A stretch of DNA of 64,000 nucleotides from IMG/VR virus record IMGVR_UViG_3300028840_008160, positions 62,001 to 126,000 of that record; one strand, 5' to 3'. Under the pieces are notes generated by a model. The model saw nothing but the letters and a program-made list of their open reading frames with translations. It was not told the origin of the DNA and did not search any database. Of the stretch, positions 9,660 through 17,958 are shown piece by piece; position 1 is the stretch's first letter, and every line of letters starts with the position of its first letter. A program made the position numbers and the translations under genes. Source of the DNA: a virus.

Positions 9660-10142
9660 ATGAAACATTTAGCATTAATTCAATCTGAATTTCTGAAATT
9701 AGCTCAAGATGATGATATGAGTGGTACAGTACATGAGGAACGAGAAGCTAGATTAACATTGACTGAATTACCAGAAGAAGTAATGAATAAAAAATCAACG
9801 TTAATCAAACAAGGCGTTTTAAGAGAAGTTCGTGATGATAATGATAAAATGATATCATATGCACGAATTCGAATGAAACAAGAGCCTAATGAAGAACCTA
9901 TATATAGTTTGGGTGTGAAGAATTTTCCATTACATCAGGAAGCAGAAACTGAGATATCAAAAGAAATGTTTGATAGTTTTTTCCCAGATAATTTACTTAA
10001 ACCACAGGTTAAACACAGATATAAGACTGATGATGGTTGGGAAATTGATCAAGTAGATACAGATGGTGGCATTTATGCTGAATATGAACATGATAAAGGT
10101 GACAAAGTGAAAGTTCCGTCACATTGGAAGATCAAACGATGA
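9660..10142 (+). CDS. Hypothetical protein with MKHLALIQSEFLKLA leader, 160 aa
   Basis: No family recognised. It is charged and soluble. The first 15 residues closely match the leader of the next gene (MIHLAQIQVEFAKKA), so the pair share a short amphipathic N-terminal helix that may be a docking or packaging tag. The C-terminal 40 residues form a lysine- and glycine-rich beta stretch (GGIYAEYEHDKGDKVKVPSHWKIKR). It starts two bases after the connector-like gene and its TGA overlaps the ATG of the next gene as ATGA. Confidence 0.6.
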   Translation: MKHLALIQSEFLKLAQDDDMSGTVHEEREARLTLTELPEEVMNKKSTLIKQGVLREVRDDNDKMISYARIRMKQEPNEEPIYSLGVKNFPLHQEAETEISKEMFDSFFPDNLLKPQVKHRYKTDDGWEIDQVDTDGGIYAEYEHDKGDKVKVPSHWKIKR

Positions 10143-10564
10143 TACATTTAGCTCAAATACAAGTTGAATTTGCAAAGAAAGCTGATTTGCAAAATGACGT
10201 TAAGAAAGCAGAAAAAGATGTGTCTGTTTTTCTTGGTGGCATGACTGAAGACAATGATTGGCGCAAAACAATTAAGAAAGAATTTAAAGATAAAATTCAA
10301 TTTTTAGACCCATATGATGATGATTGGGAGCCAACTGATAATATTTATGACGAGTGTTCTGCGATGCTGGCTGCTAATTATATCATTTTTTATAGAGGCG
10401 GCAAACTTTCAAAGAATGAACAAAATTTTCTGAAAGGATTAGGACGAAAATTCAAAATATTTGATGATTTATCATCATTAAAACGTTATTTGAAAGTTGT
10501 TGCGCAAATTAGCGATGAATATGATAAATTGGAGCAGTTGAACAAAAAGGAGGAAAAGTTATGA
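10139..10564 (+). CDS. Hypothetical protein sharing the leader motif, 141 aa
   Basis: The start is taken at ATG 10139 rather than the in-frame TTG at 10124. GGAAG at 10126-10130 is well placed for 10139, ATGA overlap is the rule here, and the resulting leader MIHLAQIQVEFAKKA matches that of the preceding protein. The body is acidic and helical, with WRKTIKKEFKDKIQFLDPYDDDW and DECSAMLAANYIIFYRGGKLSKNE. This faintly recalls small nucleoside-binding folds, but no catalytic motif is clear and I assign no function. Confidence 0.6.
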   Translation: MIHLAQIQVEFAKKADLQNDVKKAEKDVSVFLGGMTEDNDWRKTIKKEFKDKIQFLDPYDDDWEPTDNIYDECSAMLAANYIIFYRGGKLSKNEQNFLKGLGRKFKIFDDLSSLKRYLKVVAQISDEYDKLEQLNKKEEKL

Positions 10565-10992
10565 GAAAGACAGTGATGTTGTTTGGAGTGATTGTTTTGG
10601 CTATGGTTGCTTGTGTATTTGCTGAATCAACAGCAGTTGTTGACACGTTGACGACGACTGTTGATACATTGATTAATAAGACTAGCGATATAGTAGAAGC
10701 AATTGGTGGATTAAAAGCTGGTGATGTAACAATTTGGATTGTTATGGCTGCAGTAATTAAATTATTGATATCTTTGATGAAGTTTAAACCTGTAGCTAAA
10801 CTGCTTGATTCACCGAAGGCTAAAGCAATTAAGCCGTATATTGCATTAGTATTAGGCATAGCCGGAGGATTTATTACTAGTATGACTACAGGACAAAATC
10901 TTGTGACTAGTTTAATTGCCGGTGTTACTGCAGGATTAGGTGCAACTGGCTTACATGAAGTTACAAAGTCAATAAGGAAAAAGAATGGATGA
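10561..10992 (+). CDS. Holin-like membrane protein, 143 aa
   Basis: The first 21 residues look like a cleavable signal peptide (MRKTVMLFGVIVLAMVACVFA before ES). Three hydrophobic segments follow at about residues 57-75 (WIVMAAVIKLLISLM), 97-115 (IALVLGIAGGFITSM) and 120-138 (LVTSLIAGVTAGLGATGLHE), with a basic C-terminus (KSIRKKNG). The glycine/alanine-rich last span followed by a lysine tail is typical of phage holins. A very strong AAGGAGG leader precedes the ATG. Holin function is inferred; no endolysin is recognisable next to it. It could instead be a virion or host-membrane protein. Confidence 0.5.
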   Translation: MRKTVMLFGVIVLAMVACVFAESTAVVDTLTTTVDTLINKTSDIVEAIGGLKAGDVTIWIVMAAVIKLLISLMKFKPVAKLLDSPKAKAIKPYIALVLGIAGGFITSMTTGQNLVTSLIAGVTAGLGATGLHEVTKSIRKKNG

Positions 10993-11395
10993 TAAGCCGA
11001 AGATTATTGCGGTTGATTTTGACGGCACGATTGTAAAGCCTGAAGATGATCCGCATTTATTAACTGATTTTACTCTTCAGCCATATGCTAAAGAAGTGCT
11101 CGCATGGATATACGAGCACTTCTTTTCTATATTATGGACGTGTCGAGAAGATGACGTATTACAAAATGCGCTTAATTTTCTCGATAGAAATGATATTAAG
11201 TTTCATGCAGTAAATGAGAATGCGCCATTTCTTGATTTTGAAACATCTGATAAAATATATGCTGATTTTTATGTTGATGATAGAGCAGGTATTGGCATTG
11301 ACTGGTTAGCCATTCAAAGTTATTTGAGAAAGAAATTTTTAAAGCCCATTAATTGCGAGAAGATTATTCGGCAAGTAATAATTGAGGTAAAATGA
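10985..11395 (+). CDS. HAD-superfamily phosphatase-like protein, 136 aa
   Basis: Motif I is VDFDGT with the nucleophile pair Asp11 and Asp13. A motif II-like segment follows at LWTCRED, and the acidic motif IV is YVDDRAG (Asp98, Asp99). Length and cap-less layout fit small phage-encoded HAD hydrolases, which dephosphorylate nucleotides or nucleic-acid ends. The substrate cannot be read from sequence. It overlaps the holin-like gene by eight bases and the next gene by four, so it is translated with structural genes, an unusual place for an enzyme. Cytoplasmic. Confidence 0.75.
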   Translation: MDDKPKIIAVDFDGTIVKPEDDPHLLTDFTLQPYAKEVLAWIYEHFFSILWTCREDDVLQNALNFLDRNDIKFHAVNENAPFLDFETSDKIYADFYVDDRAGIGIDWLAIQSYLRKKFLKPINCEKIIRQVIIEVK

Positions 11396-14157
11396 TACGC
11401 TTTCAAAGTTATTCACCTGAAAAGAATGCAGTAGGTGTATCAAGAACTTCGCCTATATATTTCGAGATACGTAATGACGGGACAGTAGCTGACAAAACTA
11501 CGCTTAACGTGACGGTTGATGGAAATAATGTTATAGTTAATGGTGTGTTTCAAGCAGGTTATGCTGGAATAATTGACGATCATACTCGAGGATATAATGT
11601 TTACATAACACAAAACTTACCATTTGCACAAGGTTCTGATATTGTAGTTACGATAAATATTAACACTGAGTTTAACGATGTCTATTCGTTTACAATAATC
11701 ACATCTGATGTTACTGCTCCGGTGACAATTGCTAATCCCAGAGGCAGTACATATGCTTCTGCACAGGATGTACAATTATTGACTAATGAACCAGCTACGA
11801 CTTACTATACTATTAATGGATCACTACCTAGTACATCATCACTAGTGTATTCTGCGCCCATACCAATAACAGAAAACACTATATTACGATTTTTTAGTGA
11901 AGATTCTGATTCAAACACTGAATATATTCATACTGAAATGTATGTTATTGATATACAGGCGGTTGATACTAACGCGCCAATTACTACTCCAAATATTGCT
12001 GGTGGAACATATCATGTATTAAGTTCAATAATTTTGACAGCAGATGAACCGTCTACTATCTATTGGACGATAAATGGTCAAACTCCAACTGTTAATTCGT
12101 ATGATGGTAAAGACACATCGCCTGTAACAATTCAATTGCAACAAGGAACAACTGTTTTAAAGTTTTTTGCAGTTGATGATCATGGAAATGAAGAAACTGT
12201 AAAATCTGAAACGTATATAATTGATCCCAGAGAAAACAACATAGTTCCAAAAAATGTGTTTGTGAGCCATCCATATATCAAGAATACGGTTGATATTTGC
12301 TGGGATGACATGACGCCGATTGAATCTGATATTGTAGGGTATAATGTATATCGATCGCAAGTTGATGGTCAACAACTTATGGATTTAGTATCACATGATA
12401 CACTTACTTCTGAAGATGTATACACAAAAGAGCCAGGTACGTTTGTCAAAATTAATAACCAACTCATAACTGTGCCGTTTTATCGTGATCAACAATTAGA
12501 TAGAATCGTAACGCAAGAAGATGTGTCTGAACAATTTAAGTTTAAGACATTGGCTGATGCAGCAACTGATTTTAGTGGTCAAATTGTAAATGCTGACTAT
12601 TGGGAAGCTATTGATCCGGATCGATTGTTTAATCAGTCAGATGGTATTCATTTTACTGATGTTTATGGTGGAAGTAAAGAAGCTTATTTTCAATCAAAAT
12701 TCAGAATGCGTAATGATTTTGAGATTGAAACAGCATATGAACAAATTGTATGGCCGGTGACAGATAATATTCGTCAAGAAGAAATGGCCTTTATTATTGC
12801 TGTAAATCAGTATACGTGCATTGAATTATCACGTATTAGACGCGAAGCCTATGATTATTATGTAAGTAGATTAATAGTGAATTCGCAAGAAATAAGTAAA
12901 GTTGAAACACAGACGATGGATTCAAAAGGACAAATAAAAATTGTTCGTTATGATAGCAATGTTTCAACATATTATTATGATGGGATAAGCTGGGTATTGT
13001 TAGAATCATATTTAAGTTTTTCTCGAGATGATTTGCAAGTAAGATTTTATGCTGTAAGTGCAGATAAACCTATTGATGTATTGTTTTCGTATTTTCACAT
13101 TAATTCAGGTAATGCATATTTGCCGTTATTAAAAAATGTTGATGGTCAGTATTGTATTCAAACACAACATAAACCAATTATAGGAACAGATGATAAAGAA
13201 TATACTGATAGTATTAATGAAGTTGAAGTCATTATTGATGGCCAAGTTGCTTTAATTGATAGAGTTGATGGTTTAAAAGGAACAATCATTCTTAAGACAG
13301 AGCGAGAATTTGATTATGTATTGGACAAATGGATTGAACCTGTTATTCCAACGCCTGAGTCGATTGCGACCGTGACTTATAAGTATAGATTGGCAGAGCT
13401 TAAGTTAAATTTACGAAGATTTCCTCATTATAAAGTTACTGCTGTACTTAGTAATGGTAGCGAAACAAGATTGTCATGGTGTACGTCTGTAACATTACAA
13501 TCTGAGAAATTAGACTATATGTATCGAGAAGCTATTAGAAGAAATGCTTGGTTGTTAGATCAAGCTGGTGAACGTGTCTTGTTGTTTATTAAGAAAACAA
13601 CAGGTGAAAGATGTCAGTGTTATAGATTAAATCAACGAACTCATAAACAACCAAAAGTTGGCAGTTGTTTAGAGTGCTGGGGCACTGGATTTATTGGCGG
13701 TTATGTTGGTCCGTTTGAAATAAAGATTTCACCGTTTCAGGCTGAACAAAAAATTACAATGACAGATCGCGGAATGCATCTTGACAATGTTGAAGATACG
13801 TGGACGACAATAACACCAGTAATAACACAGCGTGATTTTATTGTTCGTAGGAACGGTCAAATATATGCAATAGGTCCTGCTGCTAGACCTGAAGTTAAAG
13901 GTGAACCTACTCAACAACATTTTTCTGTAGAACACGTTGATTCAACAGATATACGATATAAATTTGTACAGTCATTAAATTTGTATGGATATCAGGATAG
14001 AGTTGGATTGAGAAAGGGTACAGATCATTATACTGAAAATCCAATAATTACAGATGGTGAAGTGACTGAACATGACAGACAACGCACTGATAAAGGACCG
14101 ACCGTAACTAATGTTAAAAGAGGTCGAACAATAACATTTGAGAACACGCTTTACTAA
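11392..14157 (+). CDS. Neck or tail multi-domain protein with Ig-like domains and zinc ribbon, 921 aa
   Basis: Domains in order: a Big_5-like Ig domain (1-105), two chitobiase C-terminal-like domains (about 108-190 and 195-280, with YYTINGSLPS and YWTINGQTPT), and an FN3-like domain (about 284-330, IVGYNVYRSQ). Next is an EDVS-type module that starts near residue 380 and appears to resume after residue 580, around a roughly 200-residue insertion. A Cys cluster C741-x-C743 ... C759-xx-C762 with GTGFIGGY follows, a zinc-ribbon pattern I associate with a conserved large-phage structural protein. The C-terminus is beta-rich. Position before the HK97-gp10-like protein favours a neck or tail-terminus role. 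Ig domains may bind surface glycans. Confidence 0.65.
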   Translation: MIRFQSYSPEKNAVGVSRTSPIYFEIRNDGTVADKTTLNVTVDGNNVIVNGVFQAGYAGIIDDHTRGYNVYITQNLPFAQGSDIVVTININTEFNDVYSFTIITSDVTAPVTIANPRGSTYASAQDVQLLTNEPATTYYTINGSLPSTSSLVYSAPIPITENTILRFFSEDSDSNTEYIHTEMYVIDIQAVDTNAPITTPNIAGGTYHVLSSIILTADEPSTIYWTINGQTPTVNSYDGKDTSPVTIQLQQGTTVLKFFAVDDHGNEETVKSETYIIDPRENNIVPKNVFVSHPYIKNTVDICWDDMTPIESDIVGYNVYRSQVDGQQLMDLVSHDTLTSEDVYTKEPGTFVKINNQLITVPFYRDQQLDRIVTQEDVSEQFKFKTLADAATDFSGQIVNADYWEAIDPDRLFNQSDGIHFTDVYGGSKEAYFQSKFRMRNDFEIETAYEQIVWPVTDNIRQEEMAFIIAVNQYTCIELSRIRREAYDYYVSRLIVNSQEISKVETQTMDSKGQIKIVRYDSNVSTYYYDGISWVLLESYLSFSRDDLQVRFYAVSADKPIDVLFSYFHINSGNAYLPLLKNVDGQYCIQTQHKPIIGTDDKEYTDSINEVEVIIDGQVALIDRVDGLKGTIILKTEREFDYVLDKWIEPVIPTPESIATVTYKYRLAELKLNLRRFPHYKVTAVLSNGSETRLSWCTSVTLQSEKLDYMYREAIRRNAWLLDQAGERVLLFIKKTTGERCQCYRLNQRTHKQPKVGSCLECWGTGFIGGYVGPFEIKISPFQAEQKITMTDRGMHLDNVEDTWTTITPVITQRDFIVRRNGQIYAIGPAARPEVKGEPTQQHFSVEHVDSTDIRYKFVQSLNLYGYQDRVGLRKGTDHYTENPIITDGEVTEHDRQRTDKGPTVTNVKRGRTITFENTLY

Positions 14158-14194
14158 ATGTTGATAAGTTCTGTAATAAAAAAAGGAGAATCCT

Positions 14195-14677
14195 ATGTCT
14201 TATGTTCAAACAGCTGAAGCAAAAATGAGACAGCAAGAACATGATGATAGAGAAAGATTATTTGACGATCATGATGGTTTTATGTATACGGCTGCATCAT
14301 TTATTAGCGGGAATTATACTATAGATCAAGATGATGCACGAGACATAATGAAGTATTTGCATTTGGATTTAGTAAAAGTATTAGATATATTTCCTAAGAA
14401 TAAAATAGATGAAAATGGCGATATAATCAACATTGTAATGAATGTCGGTGACACTATACAAGCACAGGCTGTTCTTCTTTATAGAGATAGTGATCATATA
14501 GATAAGGATGTAACGGGATATGCCGATTGCGAATGGATTACAGATCCATCGCCGACGACGTTTTTGACAGTGTCTCAAGGTTTGATTACTGCCACTTTAA
14601 CAAGTACTGCTGATGTTGAAGTATATGCTAAAATTGGAGATTTTGAATCGCAAAGAATTAGGATAGAGGTGGCATAA
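14195..14677 (+). CDS. Structural protein with Ig-like C-terminal domain, 160 aa
   Basis: The N-terminal 70 residues are helical and charged (KMRQQEHDDRERLFDDHDGF). Residues about 80-160 look like a bacterial Ig-like (BIG2-type) domain: GDTIQAQAVLLYRD, then a DCEWITDPS strand, FLTVSQGLITA, and a closing ADVEVYAKIG. AAAGGAG precedes the ATG. The stop overlaps the next start. A virion role is inferred from the Ig fold and neighbours. Confidence 0.6.
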   Translation: MSYVQTAEAKMRQQEHDDRERLFDDHDGFMYTAASFISGNYTIDQDDARDIMKYLHLDLVKVLDIFPKNKIDENGDIINIVMNVGDTIQAQAVLLYRDSDHIDKDVTGYADCEWITDPSPTTFLTVSQGLITATLTSTADVEVYAKIGDFESQRIRIEVA

Positions 14678-15096
14678 TGTATGATAATGGCGTATCAATT
14701 GCTCCAACTAGACGTTTAGGTCAACCGAGAACAAGCATAAATGATCAAGGTCATTTACCATTAGGATCAAAGATTGCAAATGTCAGTCAGAAGTTTAATG
14801 ATGATACAGAAATAACTACAACTAGAACAGTGCATGTTCAAGATCCAGTAGCAAGAAACGAAAACTATATTGATGATCAGCGATTGACACCTGAGTCTAG
14901 AGATTTAGTTGGTAAAAAAGCACCGAATATGCCGACAACTGAATTTGATCAGTCAATTATGAATACTTTTAATGCTAAAACAAATGAAAATATGACATTA
15001 AATGAAGTTAAAGAACGTAAATTATCGTGTTATAATTTGGTTTCATTTCCGTTTACACAAGCAAAACCATTTGAATTGCCATCATGCCAAAGCTAA
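14677..15096 (+). CDS. Hypothetical protein, 139 aa
   Basis: No family recognised. Low-complexity hydrophilic sequence, probably extended or disordered, with LGQPRTSINDQGHLPLGSKI near the N-terminus and a more hydrophobic end (LVSFPFTQAKPFELPSCQS). It starts in TAATG overlap with the preceding gene behind a GAGGTGG site, and overlaps the next gene by 13 bases. Tight coupling to connector-like genes suggests a small neck or tail-completion component. Confidence 0.5.
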   Translation: MYDNGVSIAPTRRLGQPRTSINDQGHLPLGSKIANVSQKFNDDTEITTTRTVHVQDPVARNENYIDDQRLTPESRDLVGKKAPNMPTTEFDQSIMNTFNAKTNENMTLNEVKERKLSCYNLVSFPFTQAKPFELPSCQS

Positions 15097-15347
15097 GTGT
15101 TAGACGGTTACCATTACGATTTGAGATTGAACAGTCACATAAAGTGAAAATTCATGAAATGCGACGAAAAGCAAAATATGATGTTGCGTTAACATTAGGA
15201 TTACCAATAGAACATAGATTAGTTAATCTAGTTTATGACGCATCGCAAAAACGCGTAAAGATTCTATTAACTAATGATGATGAACTTTTGAAATATAGAC
15301 AAATGCTTAACAACAAATTTCATATAGAGGTTCGTGAATGCAATTAA
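15084..15347 (+). CDS. Hypothetical basic protein, 87 aa
   Basis: No family recognised. The first half is rich in Arg and Lys (SVRRLPLRFEIEQSHKVKIHEMRRKAKY). The second half is alternating beta/alpha (HRLVNLVYDASQKRVKILLTND). The ribosome site is weak, so translation probably depends on coupling with the upstream gene it overlaps. It overlaps the next gene by ten bases. The arrangement of small overlapping ORFs before an HK97-gp10-like gene is typical of head-tail joining modules, which is the only hint of function. Confidence 0.5.
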   Translation: MPKLSVRRLPLRFEIEQSHKVKIHEMRRKAKYDVALTLGLPIEHRLVNLVYDASQKRVKILLTNDDELLKYRQMLNNKFHIEVRECN

Positions 15348-15790
15348 AAATGCGATATCTACATTTCAACTCGTCTGCATTACGAGAAGCTAGAGGTCGC
15401 ATTATTGATGAAACTGCACGTAAAGGTGTTCAAATTTTTAGACAAGAAATAAGAAGAAGAAGGCTTATTAATACAGGTCATATGTTAGATAGTGTTGGTG
15501 CAACAATTAAACGAAATAGTGTAACATTTGACATAAATGCTGATTATGCTGGTATAATAAACGATGGTGTTCGTCGACATAAAATGAGATATTTAGTTGA
15601 TGCAGGACCAATTCCATTAGTTACTAGACGTGGTCGTAAGATTTTTAGAGTTGCAACGCCTTCAAATATAAGAGAACGAGATCGATGGTTACATCCGGGA
15701 TTCAAACGTGGCAAGGGATTCTTTGATAAAAGTGCAGATAAAATTGAAGCTGTTGCAAAAGAGCTTATAATAGATGAAGGTATAATATGA
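15338..15790 (+). CDS. HK97-gp10-like tail completion/neck protein, 150 aa
   Basis: The layout of the HK97 gp10-like family is visible: an N-terminal helix (ALREARGRIIDETARKGVQIFRQEIRRR), then INTGHMLDSV, a beta strand ending in ADYAGIINDGVRRH, and a C-terminal WLHPGFKRGKGFFDKSADKIEAVAKEL. Family members sit at the head-tail interface and help complete the tail top. Length is normal for the family. GAGG at about 15326 supports ATG 15338 over the in-frame ATG at 15350. Confidence 0.65.
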   Translation: MQLKMRYLHFNSSALREARGRIIDETARKGVQIFRQEIRRRRLINTGHMLDSVGATIKRNSVTFDINADYAGIINDGVRRHKMRYLVDAGPIPLVTRRGRKIFRVATPSNIRERDRWLHPGFKRGKGFFDKSADKIEAVAKELIIDEGII

Positions 15791-15817
15791 ACAATTTAAC
15801 GATTAATGAAGGTATAT

Positions 15818-16525
15818 ATGAATGTGCAACTTAATAATGGTCAACTTGGTGATAGAATATGGCATCAGCATACTAGGGCTTTAATGCCAGAGTATGTACG
15901 AGTTATTGGTCGTGTTATCGGCAAAGTTTTTATTCGTGATATCGCTAAAGAAGTTAGATACAATCAAGTTGTTGATATTTTGATAACTGATGCTAAACGA
16001 TCTGATGACTTGGTTAGAGCAATTTCTCAAAAATGGGTTGACATAGTTTACGGAAAAGAATTTTTAGACAAAAAGAAATATTCATCAGAGATTCTACGTC
16101 AACCGTCACAGACGCAATTTGTAACCAATAACGCTAGACAGACTGTTGATTTAAGTGAAGTTAAAGTTTTAGCATCTCAAATTGCACAAGATGCTGCAAA
16201 TAGATCAGTAATGTCAATTAGAGAGTCATTGGATGAATTACAAGAATCAATTAAGAATTCAAAAAGTTCATCAATTGATGTTGACCAAGTTATAAAAGAG
16301 TTGACGACTAAATTGCCACAACAAGCACAAGTCAATGAAAAATCTAAATTTGATGATGAAATTGCTAATAACGTATTTATTAATCTTGACGAACAGAAAG
16401 AGCTAAAAACAAATATACAACAAGACGGTTTGGGGACTGTTACGAAGCGCAAAGGTAAGAAAGCCAAGATGACAATTAAACGATTAAAACATATTAACAA
16501 AGGAGATGGTAATGGAAATGTCTAG
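15818..16525 (+). CDS. Hypothetical neck-region protein with coiled coil and basic tail, 235 aa
   Basis: ATG 15818 is preferred over ATG 15806 because GAAGG at 15809-15813 precedes only the later codon. Residues 1-90 are a compact mixed domain (LGDRIWHQHTRALMPEYVRVIGRVIGKVFIRDI). Residues about 115-160 are a probable coiled coil (SIRESLDELQESIKNS). The last 30 residues are strongly basic (TKRKGKKAKMTIKRLKHINKG) and may bind nucleic acid. It overlaps the actin-like ATPase gene by 14 bases, so the two are likely translated together and could be partners. Function unknown. Confidence 0.6.
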   Translation: MNVQLNNGQLGDRIWHQHTRALMPEYVRVIGRVIGKVFIRDIAKEVRYNQVVDILITDAKRSDDLVRAISQKWVDIVYGKEFLDKKKYSSEILRQPSQTQFVTNNARQTVDLSEVKVLASQIAQDAANRSVMSIRESLDELQESIKNSKSSSIDVDQVIKELTTKLPQQAQVNEKSKFDDEIANNVFINLDEQKELKTNIQQDGLGTVTKRKGKKAKMTIKRLKHINKGDGNGNV

Positions 16526-17660
16526 CCCTAAGAAAATTCGACGGCATCGATCACGTGAGGAGAAGCGTCAACTTCGTGAAGATACTAATGAAGAGACCCA
16601 AGATACTCAAAAAGTTCAGACACAAGAGGAAGAAAAAGTAGTGAAGGCAAAAGTTAAACGTAGATTTGGTGTAGGTTTAGATATAGGAACATCATTTATT
16701 AATAGAGCGACTATTGATGATGATGACGATATTGATATCAGAACGCAACGAGATGCATTTTTTGATATCGAAAATGATAAATTTGCAAGGAATATGTTGA
16801 CGACAAATAATGCAAATTATATCGTATCTGACGATTCAAAATTATTATATGTAATTGGTCAGGAAGCAATCAATTTCGCTAATGTATTCAAGCGTGAAGT
16901 TCGTAGGCCTCTGCATAAAGGTGTGATTAGTACAAGGGAACCCGAAGCATTATTGATGATTAAGACAATCATTACTAATATATTAGGTAAACCTGTAACA
17001 GAAAATGAAGTTTGTCAATTTTCAGTGCCGGCTGAGCCTATTGATGCAGATTACAATATCATATATCATAGAAACATTTTACAATCGTTTGTCGAATCTG
17101 CTGGATATAAAGCAGTACCGATCAATGAGGCTAGAGCTGTTTGTTATTCAGAATTAGATGACGACGGATTTACTGGTCTTGCTATTAGTTTTGGTGCTGG
17201 TATGGTGAATGTGTCATTAACATATATGGGTGCAGGATCAATTGAGTTTAGTTTGTCAAGAGCAGGTGATTGGATTGATGAGAATGCAGCAAAAGCTATT
17301 GGTGAGAGAGCAACAAAAATGGTTGCTGTAAAAGAAGCTGGTCTTGATTTATTGAAACCAAAAGATAGATATGAAGAGTCAATCAGCATCTTTTATCGTA
17401 ATTTTATAGCATATGTCGTAAAAAAGTTTGAACAGAAATTGTCGCAAACTGAAGATATTCCAGAATTTCCTGAACCTATTACTATTATTTTGGCAGGTGG
17501 AACGTCACTTGTGAAATCATTTGATGTTGTGTTTAAGCAAGAAATTGATAAGATTAAGTTACCGTTTAGAATCAAAGAAATCAAACTAGCTGAAGATCAA
17601 TTATTTGCTGTTGCAAAAGGTTGTCTATATTCTGCATTGTCTGAATACGAAGATGAATAA
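16512..17660 (+). CDS. Actin/Hsp70-fold ATPase-like protein, 382 aa
   Basis: After a charged, probably disordered 50-residue N-terminus come the ASKHA landmarks: phosphate-1 GLDIGTS (Asp57, Gly59, Thr60), connect-1 PLHKGVISTREPEALLMI, a conserved glutamate in INEARA (Glu206), a phosphate-2-like LAISFGAGMVNV (residues 223-234), and an adenosine motif ILAGGTS (Gly329-Gly330). The phosphate-2 aspartate of typical family members is replaced by Ser226, so ATP may be bound but hydrolysed poorly. Length suits ParM/MreB/FtsA-like filaments. Start 16512 is chosen because AGGAG at 16501-16505 abuts ATG 16506 but is correctly spaced for 16512. A filament, segregation or assembly-chaperone role is inference. 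Confidence 0.75.
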   Translation: MEMSSPKKIRRHRSREEKRQLREDTNEETQDTQKVQTQEEEKVVKAKVKRRFGVGLDIGTSFINRATIDDDDDIDIRTQRDAFFDIENDKFARNMLTTNNANYIVSDDSKLLYVIGQEAINFANVFKREVRRPLHKGVISTREPEALLMIKTIITNILGKPVTENEVCQFSVPAEPIDADYNIIYHRNILQSFVESAGYKAVPINEARAVCYSELDDDGFTGLAISFGAGMVNVSLTYMGAGSIEFSLSRAGDWIDENAAKAIGERATKMVAVKEAGLDLLKPKDRYEESISIFYRNFIAYVVKKFEQKLSQTEDIPEFPEPITIILAGGTSLVKSFDVVFKQEIDKIKLPFRIKEIKLAEDQLFAVAKGCLYSALSEYEDE

Positions 17661-17671
17661 AGGAGGAAACT

Positions 17672-17950
17672 ATGTCGAATTCAGAGAACAAGATTGTTAG
17701 TAAAATTGTAAAAGAAGCTAACATTGGAATAAAGAAACAAGCGAAATTGTTTAATCGCGATGATATCGTGACACTTGTCGACCAAGTACAAGGATTAAAT
17801 AAAGGAACGAATTACAAAGTTATTGATAATTCAAATCCTGGGTATATTACGATTGCTACATTTGATCCGTCTGATAGTGATGATACTATTGGGGAAAGAA
17901 TTGGTGAATTTAGAACTGATAGATTCGTCCATGTCAACGATGTGTACTAA
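17672..17950 (+). CDS. Small SH3-like hypothetical protein, 92 aa
   Basis: The C-terminal 65 residues read as a small beta barrel (FNRDDIVTLVDQVQGLNKGTNYKVIDN, GYITIATF, FRTDRFVHVNDVY) after a basic N-terminal helix. SH3-like barrels of this size are common in phage joining proteins, but no specific family is recognised. A strong AAGGAGG site precedes the ATG, 11 bases after the ATPase gene. Confidence 0.55.
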   Translation: MSNSENKIVSKIVKEANIGIKKQAKLFNRDDIVTLVDQVQGLNKGTNYKVIDNSNPGYITIATFDPSDSDDTIGERIGEFRTDRFVHVNDVY

Positions 17951-17958
17951 GGTTAATA

